Positions 1 to 11,672 of a stretch of DNA of 64,000 bases are shown here, piece by piece. The notes beneath the pieces were generated by a model. That model saw nothing but the letters and a program-made list of their open reading frames with translations. It was not told where the DNA came from and searched no databases. The stretch is from positions 23,131,917-23,195,916 of the forward strand of contig JANAVB010031417.1 of the NCBI GenBank assembly GCA_029216955.1, read 5' to 3'. Both the position numbers and the translations under genes were made by a program. The stretch's first letter is position 1. The number at the start of each line of letters is the position of its first letter. The stretch comes from Iris pallida (Eukaryota > Streptophyta > Magnoliopsida > Asparagales > Iridaceae).

Positions 1-161
1 TAATCAAAAGATTAGAATCTCCTAACATGTGATTGAGTAACTCCTATCATACCCTAATCCTATATCCTAATCGCAGGCTCGTAATTAGCACTCTAAGTCG
101 AGCACCATTACGAGTTCGCACTAGTTGCGACACAGACCTGCATGGGCCACCACAAAAATAG
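1..161 (-). mobile_element. Internal-domain end of a further RT1 unit
   Basis: This stretch repeats the sequence at 5760-5918, which lies just inside the 5' LTR of RT1 (read on the reverse strand). It therefore belongs to another internal domain left of LTR1, giving a tandem internal-LTR-internal-LTR order. It includes a primer-binding site at 135-152. The rest of this internal domain lies outside the window. Confidence 0.8.
135..152 (-). other. Primer-binding site (tRNA-Ile type)
   Basis: On the reverse strand this reads TGGTGGCCCATGCAGGTC, nine bases after the end of LTR1. The complement ends in CCA and fits the acceptor and T-arm end of plant tRNA-Ile(AAU), whose acceptor begins GGCCCAU. 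The tRNA assignment is from general knowledge and was not searched. Confidence 0.7.
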
Positions 162-194
162 TGTCACGACCCGCACCCTGATTAGGGGCACGAG

Positions 195-207
195 NNNNNN
201 NNNNNNN
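195..207. other. Assembly gap (13 N)
   Basis: Thirteen N separate 'gcacgag' from 'gggcaatactgcc'. In LTR2 the same two anchors are separated by 126 bp (5952-6077). The gap is therefore a placeholder for about 126 bp that includes the U5 stem-loop. Confidence 0.95.
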
Positions 208-2604
208 GGGCAATACTGCCTCAATCACATAAGCAAAACTAAGGTAGAAAAGCATGGAAAAAGATATGATATAATAAATAGGAAACGAGTCCAGAATGTA
301 ATCACAAGACAGCTACACAGTCCAAGTCTCTTGAAATATAAATATAAGTACTACAACTGAAATGAAACAGCTGGCTCGCAGGCCAGGCAAACCTACTAGC
401 TAAGCTACTCTGGATGGGCAAAGTCAAGAGGCTCTACTAATAAGCCTCTATCTAAGTCATGCTCCTCGGTCTCTGCCCCGTAATAAGTAGGGCAGTCATC
501 CTCTAAGTCATCTGTAAAATTTGTCAACGTATCCTGTCAGGAAAATGAGCAAGTACAAAACACCAACAGCAGTTCCATGTGAATTGAGAAATACTATAAG
601 AAACAGTAATAATGAAATACAAGCAAAGAGTGAAGGTGACTTGGGAACCATTCGAAAGCCGAGTTAAACCCTTAAACCAAACAAGGACCGGGGTTGTAAC
701 CCTTCTTCGAACAGAACCTAGTCCCATAATCAAGTACGGTAAAAGCAGGTAGAGCATATGAGAAATGAATCATAGCAGGGTGAAAGTACAGTAAGTAAAG
801 CTGAAGCTGGAATATAAGACATGACAAATAAAGTAAAAGGTGTTTTGAATTATTAGAGTGATATGTGATCGGCTAAAGGGAGTCATGGCATGATTATCCA
901 CTTGGCCGACAATCACATGAAAATCTGAAAAGGGTCATGCCGGCCAACCTGGATAACATGGACATGGGGTATCTGCTACACCCTACGTGAGGTGAGGGTG
1001 GCGCTAGCAAAATAAGGACATGGAGCTTTGATCACTAACACCTAATAATTCCCCCATTTTCCCGAATAGTATAAATGGATCTGGTCATGGCACGTCATGA
1101 CGCGGGATTCCTAAGAGGGGAGCTAATCCTCTTATGGAATCGGCGTCAATACAGTAAAGAATCAAGACCAAGCAAGTACCAATATCCAAAGAGATCCAGG
1201 AATGACATCTCATGACCAGAATCTGTTAATACTAGTCGTGAACTATCGTGTCGAGAATAAAGTAAGACACTACGACTGAATCGGATATAGTAGATATCAA
1301 GACAATGAAAACTATCAGTGAATGTACGCCTGTGGTCCTGAGCTGATAGGGTGAACAGATGCTCAGAGCGATCACAGACTAAGATAAGATACTATAAGTC
1401 AAACAGGACTAAATGCTGAAAAAGGAAACTAATACAAGCCATGAATGCAAGTCTAAGTCCAAACTAGGTCAATCTAGGTCTAACTGAGTCATACTAGGTC
1501 TTACTGGTTCATACTAGGTCATACTAGGTCACTGGAAGTCATTCCAAGTCAAACTAGGTCAATCGGGATCAACGGTTGACTTACAGTTGACTTCGGTCAA
1601 AAAGTCAACTTGGTCAACCCTGGTCAACTATGGTAAACTATGGTCAACTATGGTCAACTCTAGGTCAAACTGGTCTAATGTTGACCAACTGTTGACTTTC
1701 AGTCAACTGGTCAAGTCTCGGTTGGTTTCGGTCAAATCGGGTCGCTTTAAGGCTAAGTTTGACCTTCGGTTGACTTTTGTTGACTTTTGGTCAAACGGTC
1801 AACCGACGTCAAAACTAGTCTTAGAGTACCATATTTGATCATTACCAACCACGAGGATCAAGTTCTAACACTATCTTAGGCTCCTAACACAATATCCCAC
1901 TTCTAGGCAAAAACTAGCATTTACCCTTTCTTCTATTTCTACTCCATGAATTTACCCTTCTATCTACCACACTCACCCACACTCATACACAACACTCACA
2001 CACAACACCTCACCCTCACATAGACCTCTCTACAAGTCCTAATAGGTTTCCTATTAGTTTGCACATAGGCTAACTATAGACACTCACTAATAGGTTCTCA
2101 CAACACTCACAACTCACAATACTCTCACAACTACACACACACACAACTAACTAATATGGTGTTTTTGGACAGCCCCTAGCCCTCTCTCAACATCACACAA
2201 CACCCACCATAATCTATATATATTCTCACACAATTAAACCACTATATATACCAAACAACATATATATATCAACATATCTAATACTAGTTGTATGCTTAAA
2301 TAGAATTGAACTCCCAACCAACTCTCAATCAAATTCCACTAAAATCTGAACCAAACCTGGGATTAAGTTTTCCCCCCTCAAAAACACCAACACAACACCA
2401 TATTTTTCATATAATATACCCCTATATAACCATATATATATCAATATATATATATAGGTGCATAAAACTAATAGTACAACACCATATACTCTCAAAACTC
2501 CACCAAACTCCAACCATTCAGATCAGCCCCAAACCTGGCCGAAATTCACAGCCCTCTATAAGTCCCATAATCCATCACAACATCACATAAATTAATCACC
2601 ATTT

Positions 2605-2783
<179 letters not shown>

Positions 2784-3599
2784 TATAACTATATATACAC
2801 CAAAACACATAGAAATAATATGATACATTAAGATACTCTCATGGATCATCTCTACAACATTAAAAATCTGAGATTAAATGGAAAAACACACAATAGCAAT
2901 ATTTTAACATCATTCATGGATCAAAAAGGGGGCTTTTTCCTAATAGGACACAAGCCTACAAGTGGACACTCCTAAAATGTCTAAAGGACACAAAAATGGT
3001 TTCTAATGGTGGAATCACCCTAAGAATCATCATGGGGGTTCCTACATGATCTACATGAGAAAAGAATAATATTGGAGAAGGAATCACCTTGGTTTGAGAG
3101 CTAAAATCAATGGAGCTTTCAAAAGCAAATGGAGCCTTTGGAGAAGAAGAAGAAAATGTGGATTGGAATGAAATGATAAAGTGTTTCTCTCTCCACCCTA
3201 TCCTCTCACTATGGCCGGCCACAACATGAAATTTGTCCCATTTGATTAATTACAAGTTTGCCCTCCAATTAATTAAATGGTCCAAAAATGGAAATGGTTA
3301 AACCGGGGGTAGTTTAGTCAAACCGAAACCACTAATCTCTAACTAATAATTAACTAAAATAATGGTCTAGTCTCTAACCAAAATATCTAACATGTGGGCC
3401 ATGGTTAGCTAGTGTGTGGGCCCGCTAAGGTCAAAATACCCCGGGTCCCCGAAACAAGTCAAAACAAGTCGAAACGAATTGAAATTCGAACCCGATTCAA
3501 ATAACCCCAAAATAATACAAATAATAAATAAATAATTTCAAAATAATTTTAAAGTGGAAAATTACCAAAATACCCCTGTTTGTGAAAACTGGGGTGACA

Positions 3600-3618
3600 A
3601 ATCTATCCACCTTAAAAA
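3600..3618 (-). other. Polypurine tract of RT1
   Basis: Reads TTTTAAGGTGGATAGATT on the reverse strand, directly before the 3' LTR. The same motif precedes the 3' LTRs of RT2, RT3 and RT4. Upstream on the reverse strand 'tttgaggacaaaat' matches the 'ttcgaggacgaaatt' found before the other polypurine tracts. Confidence 0.75.
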
Positions 3619-4257
3619 AATTTTGTCCTCAAAATTGAAACCAACAATAGTAAAATCTCAAATTCTCAAGTCATGGCAAAAAATTTTAAATGATTAAAAT
3701 CTCAAAAATCAAAGCAAGAACTAAATGACTAAATTTATAAATTTTAAAATACTCACAATATAAGTCTATCCACCTTAAAAGAATCATCCAAAAACTTAGA
3801 ACGAAGCAACAAAAACAAAAAAAAAAAAAAAAATTCATGCAATTTGATAATCGTACGCGTCTGTCCAATAATCATGATACTCAGAATCTCCGTCATGCCA
3901 GTGAGCAAGGCTACGATAATCACAGAGTCCTCAACTATGGTACGTACCTCTAGAATCATGGTATTTAAAATTTTCGCATTGCCGCATGCTTGGCAGCGAA
4001 AACCTTAAATTCCCACACCCGAGAAATATGACCATAATCCGACTATATGTCCTCACTATGCCTGCTAGCATGACCCTAGAGGATTCTAAAATCTCATAAT
4101 CGAGGCGACCTAGCCCATACGACTTATCTCAGAAAATCACACCACAAGAACAACTTTCATCAATCAGACAAGGAACAGATGGAATCGAAATTCAAACAGT
4201 AAATAAGGAAGCAAATGCAGAAAGAGATCGAAAGATCGGAACCTGCACTCTGCCCTG

Positions 4258-5668
4258 CTACTGCCTGAGTGGGCTCAACTGCCATGGCGAATGCACGCCC
4301 CTGCTGGCCTCCTCTAGCCTGCTGCGCGCGTCCTGGTCTCTTCGGATTCCACTAGCGTGGCAATCCCTCAGCTGGTGGTCAGGCGCCCCACAGTACAAGC
4401 AGGCGCCCAATCTCTTCCTACAAACCTCTCGAGTATGCCCTGGCTTCCCGCAGAAGGTACACTGTGTAGCTGGCCTCCGGCCCTGACCCTGACCCTGATG
4501 CTGCTGAGCACGCGCCGGTGCCTGCTGGATCTGCAACTGAGGCTGATGCTGCTGGAACTGCCCCTGCTGGGAATGGGCGCTTCGCTGGCCCCGCACTCGA
4601 ACTGGCTCCCAAGACATCACTGCCCCTCTTCGGCTTGAGGCCGAATCCTCCTCAGCAATCTGAGCCTCCATCAGGACCTGCTCAAATGTCGCGTCTCGTC
4701 GCCCAGATGTGCGAGTGCGCACTGCATGGATGAGACCCCTCCGGAACTTCGGGCCTTGCACCCCTCATCCTGAATCAGGCTGGGTGCAAACCTACTCAGG
4801 CGGAAGAACTCCGCTGCATACTCGTCCACTGACGAGCTTCCCTGCACCAAGCCAACAAACTGTCCCTCCAGAGCCGTCAAGGCTACATCCGGGTAGAACT
4901 TCTCCTTAAAGAGTTTCCTGAAGTCCTCCCAGGATATACCTCGAACCGACGCACGCGGATCCGTGCGGTACCAGGTCAATGCAATGTCGAAAAACTGGCT
5001 CGCTGCAGAAGCCACCCATAGAGCTCTCGGAACCTCAGCCAACTCCAGACACCGCTGGACGTCCTCTAACCAGTCATCCGCATATAGGATACCCTCGGTA
5101 CCCCTGAAATCTCGCGGGCCCATCTTCCGGAAGTCGAGATGTGTACCGGGCCTCCTCTGGCCCTGCTGCTGTGCTGGTGCTCCCTCAGCTGTAGTCGGTG
5201 CACCCCTCTCCACTGCTGCCATGGCTAACTGGTGCGAGTTCTCCATCGTCTGTCTCAGCACCTCTGTCTGGCGCTGCTGCGCCTCTGCCTGAACTCTCTG
5301 CGTCTGCAACATCTGCTGCAGAAGGGCCATCATACCCTGAGTGTCTGCCGGTAGCTGAGGCGGCGGTGGAAGAATGTCGGGGATGACCATAGACGGTCCC
5401 GCTGCTGAAGGTGGAAGACCTCAGGGATCGTCGCTGCTGGTACTGCTGCTGCTGCTCCCGCCGGAAGGGCAGGAACTGATGGGGCTGCTCCCCCAGCTGG
5501 AGGTGGAAGACCTCCGGGAACTGCCACCTCTACTCCTGCCTGAAGGGCAGGAACCGATGCTGCTGTACTCTCTACTGTCGGTCCCGTAGCCGGAGGTGGA
5601 GGACCTCCCTGATCTGACCTCCCTGGAACTGAGCTAGGGCCCGCTGCCTGAGATCGTGTAACGGTCAT
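4258..5668 (-). pseudogene. gag: RT1 gag (capsid/nucleocapsid), two frameshifts
   Basis: This is the structural Gag that packages retrotransposon RNA in cytoplasmic virus-like particles. The likely start is the Met of MTVTRSQ at 5668. A Pro/Ala-rich N-terminal region (about 90 aa) is followed, after a frameshift near 5390, by a Gln-rich helix (LLQQMLQTQ), then the retrotransposon-gag fold with FRKMGPRDFRGTEG, ADDWLEDVQR, WYRTDP and EYAAEFFRLSRFAPSL. A second frameshift lies near 4750. The C-terminal part has a Gln-rich linker and two CX2CX4HX4C knuckles (CTFCGKPGHTREVC, CLYCGAPDHQLRDC). It ends at TGA/4258 with no downstream pol. A full-length Gag would be about 470 aa. The frameshifts may be decay or assembly error, since neighbouring LTR1 also shows excess single-base indels. 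Confidence 0.9.
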
Positions 5669-5892
5669 CCTGAAGATGAATGGAACCCAAGAGATCAATA
5701 TGGCACATGATAGGAATATCAAAGACGGACAATTAAATTCAATGCAAGGAATTTGTCATGGTAATCAAAAGATAGAATCTCCTAACATGTGTGAGTAACT
5801 CCTATCATACCCTAATCCTATATCCTAATCGCAGGCTCGTAATTAGCACTCTAAGTCGAGCACCATTACGAGTTCGCACTAGTTGCGACACA

Positions 5893-5910
5893 GACCTGCA
5901 TGGGCCACCA
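5893..5910 (-). other. RT1 primer-binding site (tRNA-Ile type)
   Basis: TGGTGGCCCATGCAGGTC on the reverse strand, eight bases (5911-5918) inside the 5' LTR. Sequence-identical to the sites at 135, 17966, 25058, 42047 and 49054. Confidence 0.75.
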
Positions 5911-5918
5911 CAAAAACG

Positions 5919-8467
5919 TGTCACGACCCGCACCCTGATTAGGGGCACGAGAAGCGGTTACGTCCAGCCTACGCCGCAGAATCGGCGGTAGTAGAACGCT
6001 GTATATAGGGTCTGTAAATGCTACGTCTAAACAGATAAATGTACCTGTGCAGTATATACACTCCGAACGGAGGAATAGGGCAATACTGCCTCAATCACAT
6101 AAGCAAAACTAAGGTAGAAAGCATGGAAAAAGATATGATATAATAAACAGGAAACGAGTCCAGAAAGTAATCACAAGACACAGCTAACACAAGTCCAAGT
6201 CTCTGAAATATAAATATAAGTACTACAACTGAAATGTAAACAGCTGGCTCGCAGGCCAGGCAAACCTACTAGCTAAGCTCTGGATGGGCAAAGTCAAGAG
6301 GCTCTACTAATAAGCCTCTATCTAAGTCATGCTCCTCGGTCTCTGCCCCGTAATAAGTAGGGCAGTCATCTAAGTCATCTGTAAAATTTGTCAACGTATC
6401 CTGTCAGGAAAATGAGCAAGTACAAAACACCAACAGCAGTTCCATGTGAATTGAGAAATACTATAAGAAACAGTAATAATGAAATACAAGACAAAGAGTG
6501 AAGGCGACTTGGGAACCATTCGAAAGCCGAGTTACAACCCTTAAACCAAACAAGGACCGGGGTTGTAACCCTTCCGAACAGAACCTAGTCCCATAATCAA
6601 GTACGGTATAAAGCAGGTAGAGCATATGAGAAATGAATCATAGCAGGGTGAAAGTACAGTAAGTAAAGCTGAAGCTGGAATATAAGACATGACAAATAAA
6701 GTAAAAGGTGTTTTGAATTATTAGAGTGATATGTGATCGGCTAAAGGGAGTCATGGCATGATTATCCACTTGGCCCGACAATCACATGAAAATCTGGAAA
6801 GGGTCATGCCGGCCAACCTGGATAACATGGACATGGGGTATCTGCTACACCCTACGTGAGGTGAGGGTGGCGCTAGCAAAATAGGGACATGGGGCTTTGA
6901 TCACATAACACCTAATAATTCCCCCATTTTCCCCGAATAGTATAAATGGATCTGGTCATGGCACGTCATGACGCGGGATTCCCTAAGAGGGGAGCTAATC
7001 CTCTTATGGAATCGGCGTCAATACAGTACAAGAATCAAGACCAAGCAAGTACCAATATCCCAAGAGATCCAGGAATGACATCTCATGACCAGAATCTGTT
7101 AATACTAGTCCGTGAACTATCGTGTCGAGAATCAAGTAAGACACTACGACTGAATCGGATATAGTAGATATCAAGACAATGAAAACTATCAGTGAATGTA
7201 CTCGCCTGTGGTCCTGAGCTGATAGGGTGAACAGATGCTCAGAGCGATCACAGACCTAAGATAAGATACTATAAGTCAAACAGGACTAAATGCTGAAAAA
7301 GGAAACTAATACAAGCCATGAATGCAAGTCTAAGTCCAAACTAGGTCAATCTAGGTCTAACTGAGTCATACTAGGTCTTACTGGTTCATACTAGGTCATA
7401 CTAGGTCACTGGAAGTCATTCCAAGTCAAACTAGGTCAATCGGGATCAACGGTTGACTTACAGTTGACTTCGGTCAAAAAGTCAACTCTGGTCAACCCTG
7501 GTCAACTATGGTCAACTATGGTCAACTATGGTCAAACCTAGGTCAAACTGGTCTAATGTTGACCAACTGTTGACTTTCAGTCAACTGGTCAAGTCTCGGT
7601 TGGTTTCGGTCAAATCGGGTCGCTTTAAGGCTAAGTTTGACCTTCGGTTGACTTTTGTTGACTTTTGGTCAAAACGGTCAACCGACGTCAAAACTAGTCT
7701 TAGAGTACCATATTTGATCATTACCAACCACGAGGATCAAGTTCTAACACTATCTTAGGCTCCTAACACAATATCCCACTTCTAGGCAAAAACTAGCATT
7801 TACCCTTTCTTCCTATTTCTACTCCATGAATTTACCCTTCTATCTACCACACTCACCCACACTCATACACAACACTCACACACAACACCTCACCCTCACA
7901 TAGACCTCTCTACAAGTCTCCTAATAGGTTTCCTATTAGTTTGCACATAGGCTAACTATAGACACTCACTAATAGGTTCTCACACACACTCACAACTCAC
8001 AAATACTCCTCACAACTACACACACACACAACTAACTAATATGGACTGTTTTTGGACAGCCCCTAGCCCTCTCTCAACACACAACACCCACCATAATCTA
8101 TATATATTCTCACAATTAAACCACATATATATACCAAACAACATATATATATCAACATATCTAATACTAGTTGTATGCTTAAATAGAATTGAACTCCCAA
8201 CCAACTCTCAATCAAATTCCCACTAAAATCTGAACCAAACCTGGGATTAAGTTTTCCCCCCTCAAAAACACCACACAACACCATATCATATAAATTACCC
8301 CTTATATAACCATATATATATCAATATATATATATATAGGTGCATAAAACTAATAGTACCACACCATAAACTCCCAAAAACCAACCCAACATCAGATCAG
8401 ACTGGCTGAAATCACAGCCCTCTATAAGTCCCATAATCCATCACAACAATCACACAAATTAATCACC

Positions 8468-8529
<62 letters not shown>

Positions 8530-9356
8530 ATATATATATAACTATATATACACCAAAACACATAGAAATAATATGATACATTAAGATACTCTCATGGATC
8601 ATCTCTACAACATTAAAATCTGAGATTAAATGGAAAAACAACAATAGCAATATTTTAACATCATTCATGGATCAAAAAGGGGCTTTTTCCTAATAGGACA
8701 CAACCTACAAGTGGACACTCCTAAAAATGTCTAAAGGACACAAAAATGGTTTCTAATGGTGGAATCACCCTAAGAATCATCATGGGGGTTCCTACATGAT
8801 CTACATGAGAAAAGAATAAATATTGGAGAAGGAATCACCTTGGTTTGAGAGCTAGAAATCAATGGAGCTTTCAAAAGCAAATGGAGCCTTTGGAGAAGAA
8901 GAAGAAAATGTGGATTGGAATGAAATGATAAAGTGTTTTCTCTCTCCACCCTATCCTCTCACTATGGCCGGCCACAACATGAAATTTGTCCCATTTGATT
9001 AATTACAAGTTTGCCCTCCAATTAATTAAATGGTCCAAAAATGGGAAATGGTTAAACCGGGGGTAGTTTAGTCAAACCGAAACCACTAATCTCTAACTAA
9101 TAATTAACTAAAATAATGGTCTAGTCTCTAACCAAAATATCTAACATGTGGGCCATGGTTAGCTAGTGTGTGGGCCCGCTAAGGTCAAAAATACCCCGGG
9201 TCCCCGAAACAAGTCAAAACAAGTCGAAACGAATTAAAATTCGAACCCGATTCAAATAACCCCAAAATAATACAAATAATAAATAAATAATTTCAAAATA
9301 AATTTTAAAGTGGAAAATTACCAAAATACCCCTGTTTGTGAAAACTGGGGGTGACA
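5919..9356 (-). repeat. RT1 LTR2 (5' LTR)
   Basis: Complete LTR, TGTCAC...GTGACA. It carries the U5 stem-loop at 5972-5987 (CGCCG, loop CAGAAT, CGGCG on the + strand), the TTACAACCC inverted repeat at 6531-6569, a dense GTCAA/TTGAC region at about 7340-7710, and (TA)n at 8470-8523. The + strand order is U5, R, U3. Solo LTR S2 (33821-37341) is a diverged member of the same family. Confidence 0.92.
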
Positions 9357-9612
9357 ACATGTTTTGGGAATGAGTTGAAAATTTGAAAATAAAGAGAGAG
9401 CATAACCGTCGAAACAAAATAGTCAAACATTATTCCTAGGAAAGGAAATCTATTCCCAAGGGGGAGCTTGGAAATAGCTTTTCCACATCCATGGAATAGC
9501 TTTCCCATATAACCCCCTCCTATTCCCTTCCCATTCACATCCTAAACATACCAAACATGGGTAAGGAATTCAAATTCCATTCCCAAGCCTAAAAACTTGA
9601 ACCAAACGTCCC
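9357..9612. mobile_element. MITE remnant interrupted by RT1
   Basis: The right end reads 'aaccaaacgtcccctt'; its reverse complement (AAGGGGACGTTTGGTT) is the kind of terminus common in plant hAT- or Harbinger-derived MITEs. The interior is rich in 'ATTCCCA/TGGGAAT' words of both orientations. The left end abuts LTR2 directly, so RT1 probably inserted into it. The other half is outside the window, so the family call is tentative. Confidence 0.4.
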
Positions 9613-10095
9613 CTTGATTATATTGAATTCTCATTTCATATTGGATATATATGATTTTGTTTTTTTAATGAGTTTAGGAAGATATGGGTTTAAGGATTGA
9701 TGAGACCTGTGAAATCTTTGCTGAAAGATTTTAAGAACCTCTCCTTACATTGAGAGGTTTATGTTTTTAAACAAAAAAGGGTGGCAATTCTGGATTTGAA
9801 CTACAGTGTAGTATTTTTTTTTTCCTTTTACTATTTCTTTTACTTTCCACTTTTTTTTTTTACTTCTTTTATATCTCAATTCCTTTTAAATTAATTCCTT
9901 TTATAAGTCTATTTTTCTTTATCTTTTTATACTGCTTTTCTTTTAGATTTAAATTTTTTATCTCTATTTTATTATTATAAACAATAATTATTATTTCCTT
10001 TTTATTTTAGTTATTTTGTTTTTAAACTATATAAAATATATAGTTATATATTTACATCATACTTCACCCACATTTATTTATCCCATATATATATA

Positions 10096-10178
<83 letters not shown>

Positions 10179-10568
10179 GTCATAACCCGTTTCCATAGGG
10201 CATGGTTCATTTAGGTATTCCCCCTCAAAATATTGGACCCCTAATTTTAAACGACACAATAATAATTTGAGGCCCCATCAAATATTAAATCACAACCACT
10301 GCTGGATGTAAATTTCTTTGGATTCCCCATAAAACCCACTCTCAAATGCTCATCCACAACCATTATGAGGCCTCATCAAATATTAATCCCAACCATCAAA
10401 ATATAAATCCCCCTTTGGATTCTCCATAAAATCCCACTCCCAATAATGCTCTTTCCCATAAAACTCCACTCCCAATAATGTTCTTCCCCATAAAACCCGA
10501 CAATCGTATCCCAACCACTCTTTATCTTGGCACAGTCAGCCCTAAAATTCAAAAACCTTTGTGTTTTG

Positions 10569-10641
<73 letters not shown>
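9613..10641. repeat. AT-rich intergenic DNA with (TA)n tracts
   Basis: There is no supportable gene. T-rich stretches (9800-10060) are followed by a (TA)n block at 10085-10172. A short degenerate repeat ('cccataaaac..cactc') occurs about four times between 10327 and 10500, and a second (TA)n block lies at 10572-10641. Confidence 0.8.
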
Positions 10642-10645
<4 letters not shown>

Positions 10646-10891
10646 CGTTCTAATAATCCGCTGGAAATGGATGTATCGATACATCCGAAATCTGGACCGT
10701 TGGATGTTGATCCAATGGTTCGGATTGAATAATAGTGTAGAAACATCATTTAATGCTGATTTAGACTTTTGACCTGTTGGTAACTTGCTTTAGCAGGTCA
10801 TTCTTCACTTTAATTTTTTCAATGAACACCCTAAATTAACTCATATTTACTCTCTCAAAAGTCCATCCAATTTAATATTTCGTATTTTTTT
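10642..10891. other. Non-coding stretch with 18-bp palindrome
   Basis: GGATGTATCGATACATCC at 10669-10686 is a perfect palindrome. It is followed by 'tctggaccgttggat', a phrase common near ends of plant DNA transposons. No gene is visible. Confidence 0.6.
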
Positions 10892-11251
10892 TTGGTTACA
10901 GGCCGTGGTGGTGGTGGTGGTGGTTGTGGTGGAAAGAGAAACGGAGATGAAGAAGGAAATAAGAATCGGTCCGGATCGCGTCGAACGTCGTCGAGCCCTC
11001 CTAGAACAACGAGGAGTACCAGCTGCGCCGAGAAGAATCGGTCCGCTTCGCATCGGACGTCGTCAAAACCTCCTCGAACAAGAAGAAGTACCAGCGGCGT
11101 CGCTCTAATTTTACTGTCCATGCCATTGTCAGAAATCTTATTTTTATCTAATAATTTTATATTTGTTAATAAAGCTACATGTCACGGTGGTGGTGGTGAA
11201 CTGAGGAAACCTGCTTCTGAGGTCGGGCGGATCATCTGCTCACTTATTTAA
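10892..11251 (+). CDS. Small ORF with Gly-rich start and 24-aa repeat
   Basis: A 119-aa frame opens with MVTGRGGGGGGCGG. It then has two in-frame 24-residue repeats, one starting NRSGSRRTSSSPPRT and the next NRSASHRTSSKPPRT, from a 72-bp DNA duplication (10961 and 11033). It ends in a hydrophobic segment (SMPLSEILFLSNNFIFV) and a second Gly stretch. The bases before the ATG ('tttggttacag') look like a splice acceptor, so this could be an internal exon or a gene fragment carried by a transposon. I recognise no family. The Ser/Arg/Pro-rich middle resembles disordered nuclear-protein regions only in composition. It may be non-coding. Confidence 0.25.
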   Translation: MVTGRGGGGGGCGGKRNGDEEGNKNRSGSRRTSSSPPRTTRSTSCAEKNRSASHRTSSKPPRTRRSTSGVALILLSMPLSEILFLSNNFIFVNKATCHGGGGELRKPASEVGRIICSLI

Positions 11252-11335
11252 AAAAAAAATCTGTATTGATCGGACGAAATATTTTTTACTTTTCTAATGA
11301 TATTTTTTTCGAAGAGAATATTTTATTTGGACGGT

Positions 11336-11672
11336 GAATGACCATTCTCTTTGCTTTTAACACGGAGGATGGCCATTCTCTTTGCTTTTAACACGGCGAA
11401 TAGACGGAGAATGGCTATTCTCTTTGCTTTTCACACGGCGAATGGACGGAGAATGGCCGTTTTCTTTGCTTTTAAACACGGCGAATGGACGGAGAATGGC
11501 CATTCTCTTTGCTTTTCACACGGCGAATGGACGGAGAATGGCCGTTCTCTTTGCTTTTAACACGGAGAATGGCCATTCTCAAGGAGAATGGCCATTCTCC
11601 GTTCCTTTAACATGGAGAATGGCCATTCTTCGTTCTTTGAAAACGGAGAATGGACACTCTCTGTGCTTTTAA
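11336..11672. repeat. Tandem array of GAATGGCCATTC units
   Basis: About ten degenerate units of the form 'acggagaatggccattctctttgcttttaac' with variable spacing. Most hold the self-complementary core GAATGGCCATTC, and 11583-11600 is the perfect 18-bp palindrome GGAGAATGGCCATTCTCC. The array ends in 'ggtacatttaggact', the same words that form the arrays at 54843-55870 across the retrotransposon block. Confidence 0.85.

Noticed and set aside
135..152. tRNA gene
   Set aside because: Only the 18 nt matching a tRNA 3' end are present at each site, always just inside an LTR; this is a primer-binding site.
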